From positions 248,001-312,000 of the forward strand of contig NZ_JARVRX010000001.1 of assembly GCF_030209435.1 (NCBI RefSeq): a DNA stretch of 64,000 bases. Reading direction: 5' to 3'. Below, one piece after another: positions 26,448-34,582 of the stretch (position 1 is its first letter; the number at the start of each line of letters is the position of its first letter). The notes under the pieces were generated by a model. That model ran no database searches. It saw only the letters and a list, made by a program, of their open reading frames with translations, and was not told where the DNA came from. The translations under genes and the position numbers were made by a program. Origin of the DNA: Mycolicibacterium sp. lyk4-40-TYG-92 (GTDB taxonomy: Bacteria; Actinomycetota; Actinomycetes; Mycobacteriales; Mycobacteriaceae).

Positions 26448-28503
26448 CGCGCAGGCCCTGCTCGAACAACTCGCCGGCCCCGGCGCCGTGCTGCGCGACG
26501 ACCAGTGGGTGGCCATCGAGGCCCTGGTGGTCCAGAGCCGCCGGGCGCTGGTGGTGCAGCGCACCGGATGGGGCAAGTCCGCGGTGTACTTCATCGCCGC
26601 CAAGCTGTTGCGCGCAGCCGGGCGCGGCCCGACGGTCATTGTCTCGCCGCTGCTGGCGCTGATGCGCAACCAGGTGGCGGCTGCCGAACGCGCGGGCGTC
26701 CGAGCTGCCACCATCAATTCCAGCAACGTCACCGAATGGGACGAGGTGCACCAGCGGGTTGCCTCGGGCGATCTCGACGTGCTGCTGGTCAGCCCGGAGC
26801 GCCTGAACAACCCGGACTTTCGTGACGCCGTCCTGCCCGCATTGGCCGCCGACGCCGGGCTGGTAGTGGTCGACGAGGCGCACTGCGTCTCCGACTGGGG
26901 GCACGACTTCCGCCCCGACTACCGGCGCATCCGCACTCTGATCGGCGAGTTGGGTTCGGGCATACCGGTTCTAGCCACCACCGCGACCGCCAACGACCGC
27001 GTGGTGCAGGACGTCGCCGCACAGCTGGGCGTCGGGGGCGGGGATACCCTGGTGCTGCGTGGCGGGCTGGATCGGGAGTCACTGCGCCTGTCGGTGGTGC
27101 ACGCCGGGGGACCGGCGCAGCGGGCGGCTTGGCTTGCCGCGCATCTGGATTCGCTACCGGGCTCGGGCATCGTCTACACCCTTACGGTGTCGCAGGCACA
27201 TGACGTCGCGGCGCTCCTGCGCGAGCAGGGGCATACCGTCGCGTCCTACACCGGCTCCACCGAGACCGCCGAACGCGAGCAGCTGGAAGCCGACCTGCTG
27301 GGCAACCGGGTCAAGGCGCTCATCGCCACGTCGGCGCTGGGCATGGGGTTCGACAAACCGGACCTGGGCTTCGTCGTGCACCTGGGTGCTCCGTCGTCGC
27401 CGATCGCGTATTACCAGCAGGTCGGCCGTGCCGGCCGCGCCACCTCCAGCGCCGAGGTGATCCTGCTCCCGGGCAAAGAGGACGCCGACATCTGGCGGTA
27501 CTTCGCGTCGGTCGCGTTCCCGTCGGAAGCCTTGGTGCGCAAGGTGATCGGCGAACTCGAGCCGGACCGGGCGCTGTCCACCGCGGCCCTGGAACCGCTG
27601 GTCGACCTGAACCGGTCCCGGCTTGAGATGGTGCTCAAGGTGCTGGACGTCGACGGTGCGGTGCGCCGCGTCAAGGGCGGCTGGATCAGTACCGGCCAGC
27701 CCTGGTCGTACGACGAGGAGCGCTACCGCAATCTGGATGCCGCGCGGCAGCGCGAACAGCAGGCCATGCTGGACTACCAGTCGACGACCGAGTGCCGAAT
27801 GGTGTTCCTGCGCAGCCAACTCGACGATCCCGAGCTCGACGGCCGGGGCTGCGGCCGGTGCGACAACTGCGCGGGTGCGCGCTACACCGCGGACGTCGAC
27901 GCCGAGGCCGCATCGACGGTGCGCGATCAGCTGATGCGGCCCGGTGTGGAGGTCGCTCCGCGGAAACAGTGGCCGACGGGGCTGGGCTCCCTGGGTATCG
28001 GCTTGTCCGGACGCATATCCGGCGGTGCCGAGCCCGGCCGGGTGATCGGCCGGCTGACCGACCTCGGGTGGGGCGCCCGGTTGCGTCAATTGCTCGACGA
28101 GCCCGACGGTGCGGTGCCCGACGCCGTCGTGCAGGCGGCCGTTGCGGTCCTCAAGGCGTGGAACTGGAAGGAACGTCCGGTGGCCGTGATGGGCCTGGAC
28201 TCCGAGCGCCATCCTCAGCTGATCGGCTCGCTGGTCAACCGCCTGGCGGACCTGGGCCGGCTGCAGAATCTGGGCACGCTGTACTACCGGCCGCAGCGGC
28301 GCCCCGTGACGGCCGCGAACTCGGCGTATCGGGTTGCGGCGCTGGTGGATTCGTGGGAGGTGCCGACGCTGGACGTGAGTGGCCCGGTGCTGCTGGTCGA
28401 CGACCTGGTCGACACCGGCTGGACCCTGACCATGGCGACGCAGGTGCTGCGCACCGCCGGGGCGCCGGCCGTGCTGCCGTTCGCGATCGCGTCGGTCAGC
28501 TGA
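26404..28503 (+). CDS. rqlH: RecQ-like DNA helicase RqlH with phosphoribosyltransferase domain
   Basis: The 699-residue protein has a RecQ-type motor: Walker A 'VVQRTGWGKSAVYFI', DEAH box 'VVDEAHCVSDWGHDFRPDY', motif III 'LATTATAND', motif V 'ALGMGFDKPDLGFVVH' and motif VI 'YYQQVGRAGR'. A tetracysteine zinc site follows ('CRMVF...GCGRCDNC'). The C-terminus is a phosphoribosyltransferase-like domain with the PRPP loop 'VLLVDDLVDTGWTLTMA'. This architecture equals M. smegmatis RqlH, described as a 3'-5' translocase and helicase of a distinct clade. GTG 26404 gives the complete N-terminus but overlaps the upstream gene; a later start is possible. No WYL or HRDC domain seen. Confidence 0.92.
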   Translation: MPTQSPSPATPTRTDAQALLEQLAGPGAVLRDDQWVAIEALVVQSRRALVVQRTGWGKSAVYFIAAKLLRAAGRGPTVIVSPLLALMRNQVAAAERAGVRAATINSSNVTEWDEVHQRVASGDLDVLLVSPERLNNPDFRDAVLPALAADAGLVVVDEAHCVSDWGHDFRPDYRRIRTLIGELGSGIPVLATTATANDRVVQDVAAQLGVGGGDTLVLRGGLDRESLRLSVVHAGGPAQRAAWLAAHLDSLPGSGIVYTLTVSQAHDVAALLREQGHTVASYTGSTETAEREQLEADLLGNRVKALIATSALGMGFDKPDLGFVVHLGAPSSPIAYYQQVGRAGRATSSAEVILLPGKEDADIWRYFASVAFPSEALVRKVIGELEPDRALSTAALEPLVDLNRSRLEMVLKVLDVDGAVRRVKGGWISTGQPWSYDEERYRNLDAARQREQQAMLDYQSTTECRMVFLRSQLDDPELDGRGCGRCDNCAGARYTADVDAEAASTVRDQLMRPGVEVAPRKQWPTGLGSLGIGLSGRISGGAEPGRVIGRLTDLGWGARLRQLLDEPDGAVPDAVVQAAVAVLKAWNWKERPVAVMGLDSERHPQLIGSLVNRLADLGRLQNLGTLYYRPQRRPVTAANSAYRVAALVDSWEVPTLDVSGPVLLVDDLVDTGWTLTMATQVLRTAGAPAVLPFAIASVS

Positions 28504-28894
28504 CGGACCGCCATTCTGCGTAGAGTCCGTCGATCATCTGGGCGACCTCGTCGTAGGTCTCCCAGGTGTCCGGTTCGCCGTAGCTCTCGCCATGACGAGC
28601 TACGGCCGGGACGTTGCGATACCGCGACAGATAGGTCCGGTAACCCGCCGCGGCGAAGGCGTTTCCGGTATCGGTCAGCATGGACGGGTCGATCTGACTG
28701 ACGCAGTATCGGCGTAGGTAGTCGCCCGGAGTCATGCTTCGGGTATGCAATTCGGTTGGATTGCAGTCGGATTGGGCGAGGCCGTGCAAAGCCGACCAGG
28801 CCATGAACATCCCGATGTGCGTGCTGGCAGCAGTCGCATCGAGGCCGAGTTCACTTACGCTGTCGTAGTGCCACTCGGCGTCGTCGTACGTCAT
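28496..28894 (-). CDS. DUF7832-like small protein
   Basis: The 132-residue cytosolic protein has the pattern 'YDDAEWHYDSVSELGLDATAASTHIGMFMAWS', then 'RYCVSQIDPSMLT', 'AFAAAGYRTYLSRY' and 'ETYDEVAQMIDGLYAEW'. I recognise the 'D-A-E-W-H-Y ... THIGMF' signature as a widespread domain of unknown function (DUF7832), often found singly. Its stop codon overlaps the rqlH stop by 8 nt in convergent orientation. No functional residue can be named. Confidence 0.7.
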   Translation of the reverse strand: MTYDDAEWHYDSVSELGLDATAASTHIGMFMAWSALHGLAQSDCNPTELHTRSMTPGDYLRRYCVSQIDPSMLTDTGNAFAAAGYRTYLSRYRNVPAVARHGESYGEPDTWETYDEVAQMIDGLYAEWRSVS

Positions 28895-28954
28895 GCTTCG
28901 AGCCTAAGAGGGTGGCGGGTAACTCCCGGACGCCAATTTCAGCCGGGTGCTGGG

Positions 28955-29605
28955 TCAATCCCGGCCGAGCCCCAGCTGATCGACCACCGCGTCGACGCCG
29001 ATCAACTGGATATCGCTACGGCGCACCGGGTCCCACTGCGCGCGCGACATGGTGAACTCCAGCATGGTGTCGAATACCCCGCGCCGTGACTGCCGAGAGG
29101 ATCCGGTCTGCACGTAGGGCAGCGACCGTGTGACACCGAGTGACGCCGCGTTGTCGTGCCAGGCGGCGGTGCGGGCCACGTCCGCGTCGAATCCGGCGAA
29201 GATCAGTTGCAGCGCCGCGGTGCGCATCTCCCGACCGAGGCCGCGGCCCTGATAGCGGCGGCCCAGCCAGGAGCCCGTGGACACGGTCCGCCGGGCGGGG
29301 AAGCCGTCCGCACTGACAATGCAGACGCCGGCAGCGGTGCCGGCAACCAGCACGGCCATTGGCACATCCCAGTGCTCCGTCGATACCTCGGCACGGGTCT
29401 GCCGGAAGTACGCGACGGTGTTGCGCTCCAGCTCGGGGGAGACGGCGTCGGTCCACGGGGTGGAGAACGGCATGGTGGCCGGATCGTGAATGCCCTCGGC
29501 GGCCAGTTGGGCGAGCTCGTCGGCCAGTGCGTCGGTCACATGGCACAGCCGCAGGACCGGAGTGATCACCTCCAGTTCCGCCAGTGGCCAGGGCGAAGGG
29601 CGCAT
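28955..29605 (-). CDS. GNAT-family N-acetyltransferase
   Basis: The 216-residue protein shows the acetyl-CoA pyrophosphate loop 'GRRYQGRGLGREMRTAAL' (Q/RxxGxG/A), the preceding strand with 'VSTGSWLG', and 'AWHDNAASLGVTRSLPYV', the asparagine-containing segment typical of RimJ/RimL-type enzymes acting on protein N-termini or small amines. I start at ATG 29605 ('MRPSPWPLAE'). Further upstream Met codons extend into the divergent intergenic region with no domain content. Substrate unknown. Confidence 0.82.
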   Translation of the reverse strand: MRPSPWPLAELEVITPVLRLCHVTDALADELAQLAAEGIHDPATMPFSTPWTDAVSPELERNTVAYFRQTRAEVSTEHWDVPMAVLVAGTAAGVCIVSADGFPARRTVSTGSWLGRRYQGRGLGREMRTAALQLIFAGFDADVARTAAWHDNAASLGVTRSLPYVQTGSSRQSRRGVFDTMLEFTMSRAQWDPVRRSDIQLIGVDAVVDQLGLGRD

Positions 29606-29769
29606 GCCCAATACCAACACACGCGAGCTAATCGACGAAAGTGAATATTTGCTGTGTAGAGCCATGTTGACCTGCAACTTTGGCCGTGTGTGTAACGGCA
29701 GTGCTGTGCCGAGCGAAATGCACCGAGAGGCCGGGGAAGACGGATGCGGCCAGAACAAAGGAGGATTCC

Positions 29770-30300
29770 ATGACTCGTGCCGTTACGTTCGGCCGTTCCA
29801 CCCTCGGCTTCATCGCCCTGGGTGCAGCCTGTGCCGCCGTCGTCGTGCCTCGTGCATCGGCCGATCCCGTGAGCCCGACGTCGCCGACGACGTCGGCCAC
29901 CGCGTCGCCGACCTCGACCGCGACCACCGCCGCGACCCCGACCACCTCGGCGACGCCCACCACGTCCACCACGGCGCCGTCCACCACGACGACGACCACG
30001 GTGGCTCCGGCCGCCACCGTCGCCGACTGCAGCACCGCGACGCTCGCCAAGACCATCAGCTCGGTGACGCTGCAGCTGTCGGATTACTTCGCTGCCCACC
30101 CGGACGCCGACAGCTCGCTGCTCGATGCCACGCGCCAGCCGGCGTTCACGGCCATGAGCCAGTTCGACAACTACTTCAAGGCACACCCGGACGAGGCCGA
30201 CGCGCTGCGCGGTATCCAGGCTCCGCTGGCCGCCTTCAAGGACCGTTGCGGCCTGCAGGTCGCGCCGACCGACGCGCTGGCCGTCCTCAACGGCGTCTAG
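29770..30300 (+). CDS. Hemophore-related secreted protein with Thr-rich linker
   Basis: The 176-residue protein starts at ATG 29770 behind AAAGGAGG. A signal peptide ending 'VPRASA-DP' is followed by about 45 residues almost wholly Thr/Ser/Pro/Ala (residues 33-80), a likely O-mannosylated linker. The C-terminal helical domain (about 85-170) has two Cys (87 and 160) positioned for a disulfide and two 'AHPD' motifs ('YFAAHPDADS', 'YFKAHPDEAD'). That matches the mycobacterial hemophore family of Rv0203, which binds haem outside the cell. Haem binding here is inference. It is divergent from the GNAT gene across 164 bases with no recognised operator. Confidence 0.78.
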   Translation: MTRAVTFGRSTLGFIALGAACAAVVVPRASADPVSPTSPTTSATASPTSTATTAATPTTSATPTTSTTAPSTTTTTTVAPAATVADCSTATLAKTISSVTLQLSDYFAAHPDADSSLLDATRQPAFTAMSQFDNYFKAHPDEADALRGIQAPLAAFKDRCGLQVAPTDALAVLNGV

Positions 30301-30309
30301 TCCTCACGC

Positions 30310-30370
30310 GCCGAACGTGAGCGAATGTGCCAATTCCGCAACGGGTTTCGCGCCCGAGCTCACGTTCGGC
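30310..30370 (-). terminator. Inverted repeat overlapping the iclR-type gene stop
   Basis: Arms GCCGAACGTGAGC (30310-30322) and its complement (30358-30370) are perfect over 13 bp with a 35-nt spacer. The distal arm contains the stop codon of the minus-strand regulator. Probably a terminator shared with the convergent hemophore-like gene. Confidence 0.5.
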
Positions 30371-31268
30371 CGGGCGGGGACCCGCCGAGTTGCGCCGTCA
30401 GGGTCGCGGCGGCGGCCACGAGTCCGCGCGCTCGCTTACTGATCTCCGCGTCGGTCAGGGCAAGGCCGATCTGCAGTGACAGCACCATCACCTGGCGTTG
30501 GTGATGGTCGAACACCGGTGCGGCGATGACGCTGATGTCGTGTTTGGCCCGCCCGCCCGGCGCCGCGCTCGATTCGCTGGGCAGGTACACGCGCTCACCG
30601 ATGTCAGAGACCAATTCGCCCAGGAGCACTCGTAATTCGTCGGGCAGGTTGCTCGACATGCCGGCCATCATGGCGTACAGCCGCCGCCCGCCCGGCGTCA
30701 GCCGCTCCACGAGGTAGCCCGATTCGCGGCACTCGGCGATGACGCGTTCCAGCCGCGCGCTGTCGGTGCGCAGCGGGATCGTCGGCTCCTTGGCCAGCCA
30801 GTCGCGCACCGCGCGCTCATCCCACAGCACGAACATCAGGCCGACCGGCGGGGCGAACGGATAGCTCTGCCCGACCTGGACCGGCTCCGGACTGCCGTGC
30901 GGGGCAACGAGTTCCAGCAGCGTTATGCGGTCGTCGACGACCGCCGACAGCGCCGCCGTGGCGTTGAAGGCCTCCGACAGCCGGCGCAGTTCCGCCCGCG
31001 CGGCCGGGCTGATGCGCATGGACTCCTGCGCGGTGTGGCCAAGCGTGATCAACCGCGGCCCCAGGCGGTAGGTCTTCTCGGCTGCGTCACGCACCAGATA
31101 GCCGGCGTCGGCGAGCGTGGTGACGATGCCCAGGCAGGTGGGCTTGCTGAGACCGAGCCGGCGCGCCAACTCGGACAGCCCGAATTGTTCCTGGGGATGA
31201 CTGGCCAGGAAATCCAGCACCGCGACGACGCGGGCGGTGGGCGGCGACGCGCGTCCGGTGTCGGTCAT
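30360..31268 (-). CDS. IclR-family transcriptional regulator
   Basis: The 302-residue protein has an N-terminal winged helix-turn-helix ('RVVAVLDFLASHPQEQFGLSELARRLGLSKPT' region, residues about 10-60, with 'SKPTCLGIVTTLADAGYLVR' as recognition helix and wing). An IclR effector domain follows ('LGPRLITLGHTAQESMRISPAARAEL', 'VERLTPGGRRLYAM'). IclR proteins bind small aromatic or carboxylic effectors. I use ATG 31268; upstream codons cross a palindrome. Two similar palindromes, one 20 nt before this start and one before the divergent DUF1214 gene, are candidate operators. M. tuberculosis has no IclR gene here as I recall. Confidence 0.9.
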   Translation of the reverse strand: MTDTGRASPPTARVVAVLDFLASHPQEQFGLSELARRLGLSKPTCLGIVTTLADAGYLVRDAAEKTYRLGPRLITLGHTAQESMRISPAARAELRRLSEAFNATAALSAVVDDRITLLELVAPHGSPEPVQVGQSYPFAPPVGLMFVLWDERAVRDWLAKEPTIPLRTDSARLERVIAECRESGYLVERLTPGGRRLYAMMAGMSSNLPDELRVLLGELVSDIGERVYLPSESSAAPGGRAKHDISVIAAPVFDHHQRQVMVLSLQIGLALTDAEISKRARGLVAAAATLTAQLGGSPPGRT

Positions 31269-31288
31269 GGCAAGGAATGTACGACATC

Positions 31289-31304
31289 GGTCCAAATATG
31301 GACC
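31289..31304. promoter_or_regulatory. Candidate IclR operator 1
   Basis: GGTCCA-AATA-TGGACC has 6-bp inverted arms with a 4-bp centre, 20 nt upstream of the regulator's start codon. It shares TCCA-N4-TGGA with the second palindrome in the same divergent gap, suggesting autoregulation. Confidence 0.55.
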
Positions 31305-31391
31305 GTCCAGTCGGCGCGCCAATGTCGGGACTGATCGGGACGAAGCCGCAGGTCGTCTGGCGCGACCGAGCTGCGCGGCATTGACGACGAC

Positions 31392-31405
31392 TGCAACGCG
31401 TTCTA
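31392..31405. promoter_or_regulatory. KstR operator (DUF1214-SDR-sulfotransferase operon)
   Basis: TGCAACGCGTTCTA matches TnnAACnnGTTnnA fully. It lies between the IclR gene and the DUF1214 gene, 60 nt upstream of the latter, and flanked by the two IclR-type palindromes. Confidence 0.85.
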
Positions 31406-31432
31406 GTCTTCATTCGGAATATCTACCGATGT

Positions 31433-31448
31433 GTTCCAATATTGGAAC
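31433..31448. promoter_or_regulatory. Candidate IclR operator 2
   Basis: GTTCCAATATTGGAAC is a perfect 16-bp palindrome ending 17 nt before the DUF1214 ATG. It has the same TCCA-N4-TGGA core as the palindrome near the regulator gene and lies where it could block transcription or initiation of the operon. Confidence 0.6.
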
Positions 31449-31465
31449 GGAAGGGCGTTGACCGT

Positions 31466-32593
31466 ATGTTCACGCAGTCGTTCGTCGACGCCGTCGCCGA
31501 GGCGGAGCGCCTCGTCGCCGCGGCGCCGTTCATCGAAACCGAGGCCGACTTGCTCGAAGGCCTGCAATACCTCGCCGGTTGCATCGCGTCGTGCACGCAC
31601 GTCGCATTCGACTTCGACAAGGACCACCCGTTCCTGCACAGCGGCACCGGCCCGTTCGAGAAGATGGGCCTCGACAACCCCGACACCATGTACTTCGGCA
31701 CCCGCGTGCAGCCCGGCCACGAGTACGTCGTCACCGGTCGTCGCGGCACCACCACCGACGTCAGCTTCCAGCTGCTCGGCGGTGAGTACACCGACGCCAA
31801 CGTGCCGGACAGCGAAACGGCATTCGACGACCGCAAGCTCGACATCGCCGATGACGGCACGTTCGAGTGGCGGTTCACCCCGGCCACCCCGGCGCAGCTG
31901 GTGATCCGCGAGGTCTACAACGACTGGTCGGCGCAGCGTGGCTCGTTCGCCATCTCCCGCACCGACACCGCGGGCACCGCGCCGGAGCCGTTGACCCGTG
32001 AGCTGATCGAGAAGCGCTACGCCGTCGCCGGCAAGCAGCTGGTGCAGCGGGTCAAGACCTGGCTGCAGTTCCCGAAGTGGTTCTACGACAACCTGCCGGT
32101 CAACACGCTCACCGCGCCGCGGCTGACCCCGGGTGGCCTGGCCACGCAGTACTCGTCCGTCGGGCATTACGACATGACGCCGGACCAGGCCATGGTCATC
32201 ACGCTGCCGGTGACAGACGCGCCGTACCTGGGCTTCCAGCTCGGCAGCCTCTGGTACATCTCGCTGGACTACATCAATCACCAGACCTCGCTGAACGGCA
32301 CTCAGGCACAGGCGGATCCGGACGGCAAGATCCGGATCGTGGTGTCCGAGAACAACCCCGGCGTGACCAACTGGTGCGAGACACTGGGCCACGCCAAGGG
32401 CTACCTGCAGTTCCGCTGGCAGCGGGTGTCCCGCGAGTTGACGGCCGAGGACGGCCCGACGTGCGAGATCGTGAGCCTCGACGAGGTGCCGTCGAAGCTG
32501 CCGTTCTACGAGAGCAACAAGATTTCCGAAGATGATTGGCGCGCGCGGATTGCGCTGCGGCAGAAGCTTATCGGCGAGAGGATGGTGGGCTGA
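31466..32593 (+). CDS. DUF1214-type protein (Rv3531c counterpart)
   Basis: The 375-residue protein is conserved in mycobacterial sterol loci. Visible features: 'AFDFDKDHPFLHSGTGPFEKMG', 'NPDTMYFGTRVQPGHEYVVTGRRG' and a C-terminal DUF1214-like beta region ('LGFQLGSLWYISLDYINHQTSLN', 'NPGVTNWCETLGHAKGYLQFRWQR'). Its biochemical role is unknown. I choose ATG 31466 because the resulting length equals what I recall for Rv3531c; a TTG at 31442 would place codons through the palindromic operator. It is first of three genes (2 nt, then a 4-nt overlap) under KstR and probably IclR control. Confidence 0.82.
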   Translation: MFTQSFVDAVAEAERLVAAAPFIETEADLLEGLQYLAGCIASCTHVAFDFDKDHPFLHSGTGPFEKMGLDNPDTMYFGTRVQPGHEYVVTGRRGTTTDVSFQLLGGEYTDANVPDSETAFDDRKLDIADDGTFEWRFTPATPAQLVIREVYNDWSAQRGSFAISRTDTAGTAPEPLTRELIEKRYAVAGKQLVQRVKTWLQFPKWFYDNLPVNTLTAPRLTPGGLATQYSSVGHYDMTPDQAMVITLPVTDAPYLGFQLGSLWYISLDYINHQTSLNGTQAQADPDGKIRIVVSENNPGVTNWCETLGHAKGYLQFRWQRVSRELTAEDGPTCEIVSLDEVPSKLPFYESNKISEDDWRARIALRQKLIGERMVG

Positions 32594-32595
32594 TC

Positions 32596-33378
32596 GTGAG
32601 CGGACTGCTGACGAACAAGGTAGTGGTGATCAGCGGAGTCGGGCCTGGGCTCGGGACGACGCTGGCCCGGCGATGTGCCGACAACGGTGCCGATCTGGTG
32701 CTGGTCGCCCGCACCGTGGAGCGACTCGAGGTCGTCGCCAAGGAGGTGACGGAGCTGGGCCGGCGCGCACTGGTGGTGGGCGCCGACATCACCGACGACG
32801 AGCAGGTCGCCAATGTGGTGGCCCGCACCACGGAGGAGTTCGGCAAGGCTGATGTGTTGATCAACAACGCGTTCCGGGTGCCGTCGATGAAGCCTTTTGC
32901 GAACACGACCTTCGAGCACATGCGGGACGCGATCGAGCTGACGGTGTTCGGCGCACTGCGCATGACCCAGGGCTTCACCCCGGCGCTCGAGACCGCCAAA
33001 GGTTCTGTGGTGAACGTGAATTCGATGGTGGTGCGGCATTCGCAGGCCAAGTACGGCGCCTACAAGATGGCCAAGTCGGCGCTGCTGGCCATGTCTCAGA
33101 CCCTCTCGACCGAGCTCGGCGAGAAGGGCATCCGGGTGAACTCGGTGATGCCGGGCTACATCTGGGGCGAGACGCTGGAGGGCTACTTCAGCCATCAGGC
33201 GCAGAAGTACGGCACCACCGTCGAGCAGATCTACGCGGCGTCGGCCGCCGGCTCCGATCTGAAGCGGCTGCCGACCGAGGACGAGGTGGCCTCTGCCATC
33301 CTGTTCCTGGCCAGCGACCTGTCCAGTGGCATCACCGGCCAGTCGCTCGACGTCAACTGCGGGGAGTACAAGGCATGA
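32596..33378 (+). CDS. SDR-family oxidoreductase (Rv3530c counterpart)
   Basis: The 260-residue SDR starts at GTG 32596, 2 nt after the previous stop. Its cofactor loop 'VVVISGVGPGLGTTLAR' has Gly-Val-Gly-Pro-Gly-Leu-Gly instead of the common TGxxxGxG. It also has 'VLINNAFRVPSMKPF' (Phe in place of the NNAG Gly), Ser in 'VVNVNSMVVRHSQ', and Tyr-x3-Lys in 'YGAYKMAKSAL'. The conserved operon position next to a sulfotransferase-like gene suggests action on a sterol-derived alcohol or ketone, but the substrate is unknown. Confidence 0.87.
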   Translation: MSGLLTNKVVVISGVGPGLGTTLARRCADNGADLVLVARTVERLEVVAKEVTELGRRALVVGADITDDEQVANVVARTTEEFGKADVLINNAFRVPSMKPFANTTFEHMRDAIELTVFGALRMTQGFTPALETAKGSVVNVNSMVVRHSQAKYGAYKMAKSALLAMSQTLSTELGEKGIRVNSVMPGYIWGETLEGYFSHQAQKYGTTVEQIYAASAAGSDLKRLPTEDEVASAILFLASDLSSGITGQSLDVNCGEYKA

Positions 33379-34517
33379 CGCGCACGAACGTGGGCACCGT
33401 CGAGGACCTGCACGCCTCGGCCGTCAAGGCGTGTGGCCTGGAGGATTTCGGCGGCGACGACGACAACTACCTGGAAGCCCTTGGCGTGCTGCTGGATTCG
33501 TACCAGCGTGAGGCCGACCTGACCGAGCTCGGCAGCAAGATGCAGCGGTTCTTCACGCGTAACGCGCTGGTGGCCCGCCTGGTGTCCAACGCCGCGTTCA
33601 AGCAGTATCCGCAGCACGCCGACGTGCCGATCGAGCGGCCCATCTTCGTCACCGGACTGCCGCGCACCGGCACCACGGTGATCCACCGGCTGCTGACGGC
33701 CGACCCGGCGCACCAAGGTCTCCAGATGTGGCTGGCCGAGTTCCCGCAGCCGCGGCCGCCACGCGAAACCTGGGCCGACAACCCGGTTTTCAGTGCGCTC
33801 GATGCGCGGTTCAAGCAGGCACACGAAGAGAACCCGGACTACACCGGCCTGCACTTCATGACGGCCGACGAGGTCGAGGAATGCTGGCAGCTGCTGCGTC
33901 AGTCGCTGCACTCGGTGTCCTACGAGACGCTGGCGCACGTCCCGTCGTACGCCAAATGGCTGGCTCAGCAGGACTGGACCAAGTCCTACCAACGGCACCG
34001 TAAAAACCTGCAGCTGATCGGCTTGAACGAGCCCGAAAAGCGTTGGGTGCTCAAGAATCCCAGCCACCTGTTCGCGCTGGACGCACTGCTCAAGGTCTAT
34101 CCGGACGCCCTCGTCGTGCAGTGCCACCGCCCGGCCGAGACCATCATGGCCTCGATGTGCTCGCTGGCGCAGCACACCACGGCAGGCTGGTCGAACACGT
34201 TCACCGGCAAGGTGATCGGCGACGACTCGATGGAGACGTGGTCACGCGGCCTCGAGCTGTTCAATGCCGAGCGGGCCAAGCATGACCCCAAGCAGTTCTG
34301 CGACGTCGACTACTTCGAGTTCATCAAGGACCCGGTGGGCGCCGTCGAGGGCATCTACCGCACCTTCGGCATCGAGTTCACCGACGCCGCACGGCAGGCG
34401 ATGAACGAGAGCCATGCCCAGAGCCAGCAGGGCCCGCGTGCGCCGAAGCACACCTACTCGCTGTCCGATTACGGACTGACCGAGGAACAGGTCAAAGAGC
34501 GCTTCGCCAACCTGTAA
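33375..34517 (+). CDS. Sulfotransferase-family protein (Rv3529c counterpart)
   Basis: The 380-residue protein has the PAPS 5'-phosphosulfate loop 'IFVTGLPRTGTTVIHRLL' and the 3'-phosphate region 'RWVLKNPSHLFALDALLKVYPDALVVQCHRP', as in Stf-type sulfotransferases. The acceptor is unknown. It overlaps the SDR stop by 4 nt (ATGA), so both are made together. The conserved KstR control in mycobacteria suggests a sterol metabolite or lipid acceptor, which is inference. A strong hairpin follows. Confidence 0.87.
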   Translation: MTRTNVGTVEDLHASAVKACGLEDFGGDDDNYLEALGVLLDSYQREADLTELGSKMQRFFTRNALVARLVSNAAFKQYPQHADVPIERPIFVTGLPRTGTTVIHRLLTADPAHQGLQMWLAEFPQPRPPRETWADNPVFSALDARFKQAHEENPDYTGLHFMTADEVEECWQLLRQSLHSVSYETLAHVPSYAKWLAQQDWTKSYQRHRKNLQLIGLNEPEKRWVLKNPSHLFALDALLKVYPDALVVQCHRPAETIMASMCSLAQHTTAGWSNTFTGKVIGDDSMETWSRGLELFNAERAKHDPKQFCDVDYFEFIKDPVGAVEGIYRTFGIEFTDAARQAMNESHAQSQQGPRAPKHTYSLSDYGLTEEQVKERFANL

Positions 34518-34530
34518 CTGCCCGTGCAGT

Positions 34531-34572
34531 AGCGAAAGCCCCCTGAGTCAACCGATTCAGGGGGCTTTCGCT
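34531..34572. terminator. 16-bp hairpin terminator
   Basis: Perfect arms 34531-34546 and 34557-34572 (AGCGAAAGCCCCCTGA type) with a 10-nt loop lie between the convergent sulfotransferase gene and the gene downstream of kshA. Confidence 0.85.
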
Positions 34573-34582
34573 GTGGGTATGC

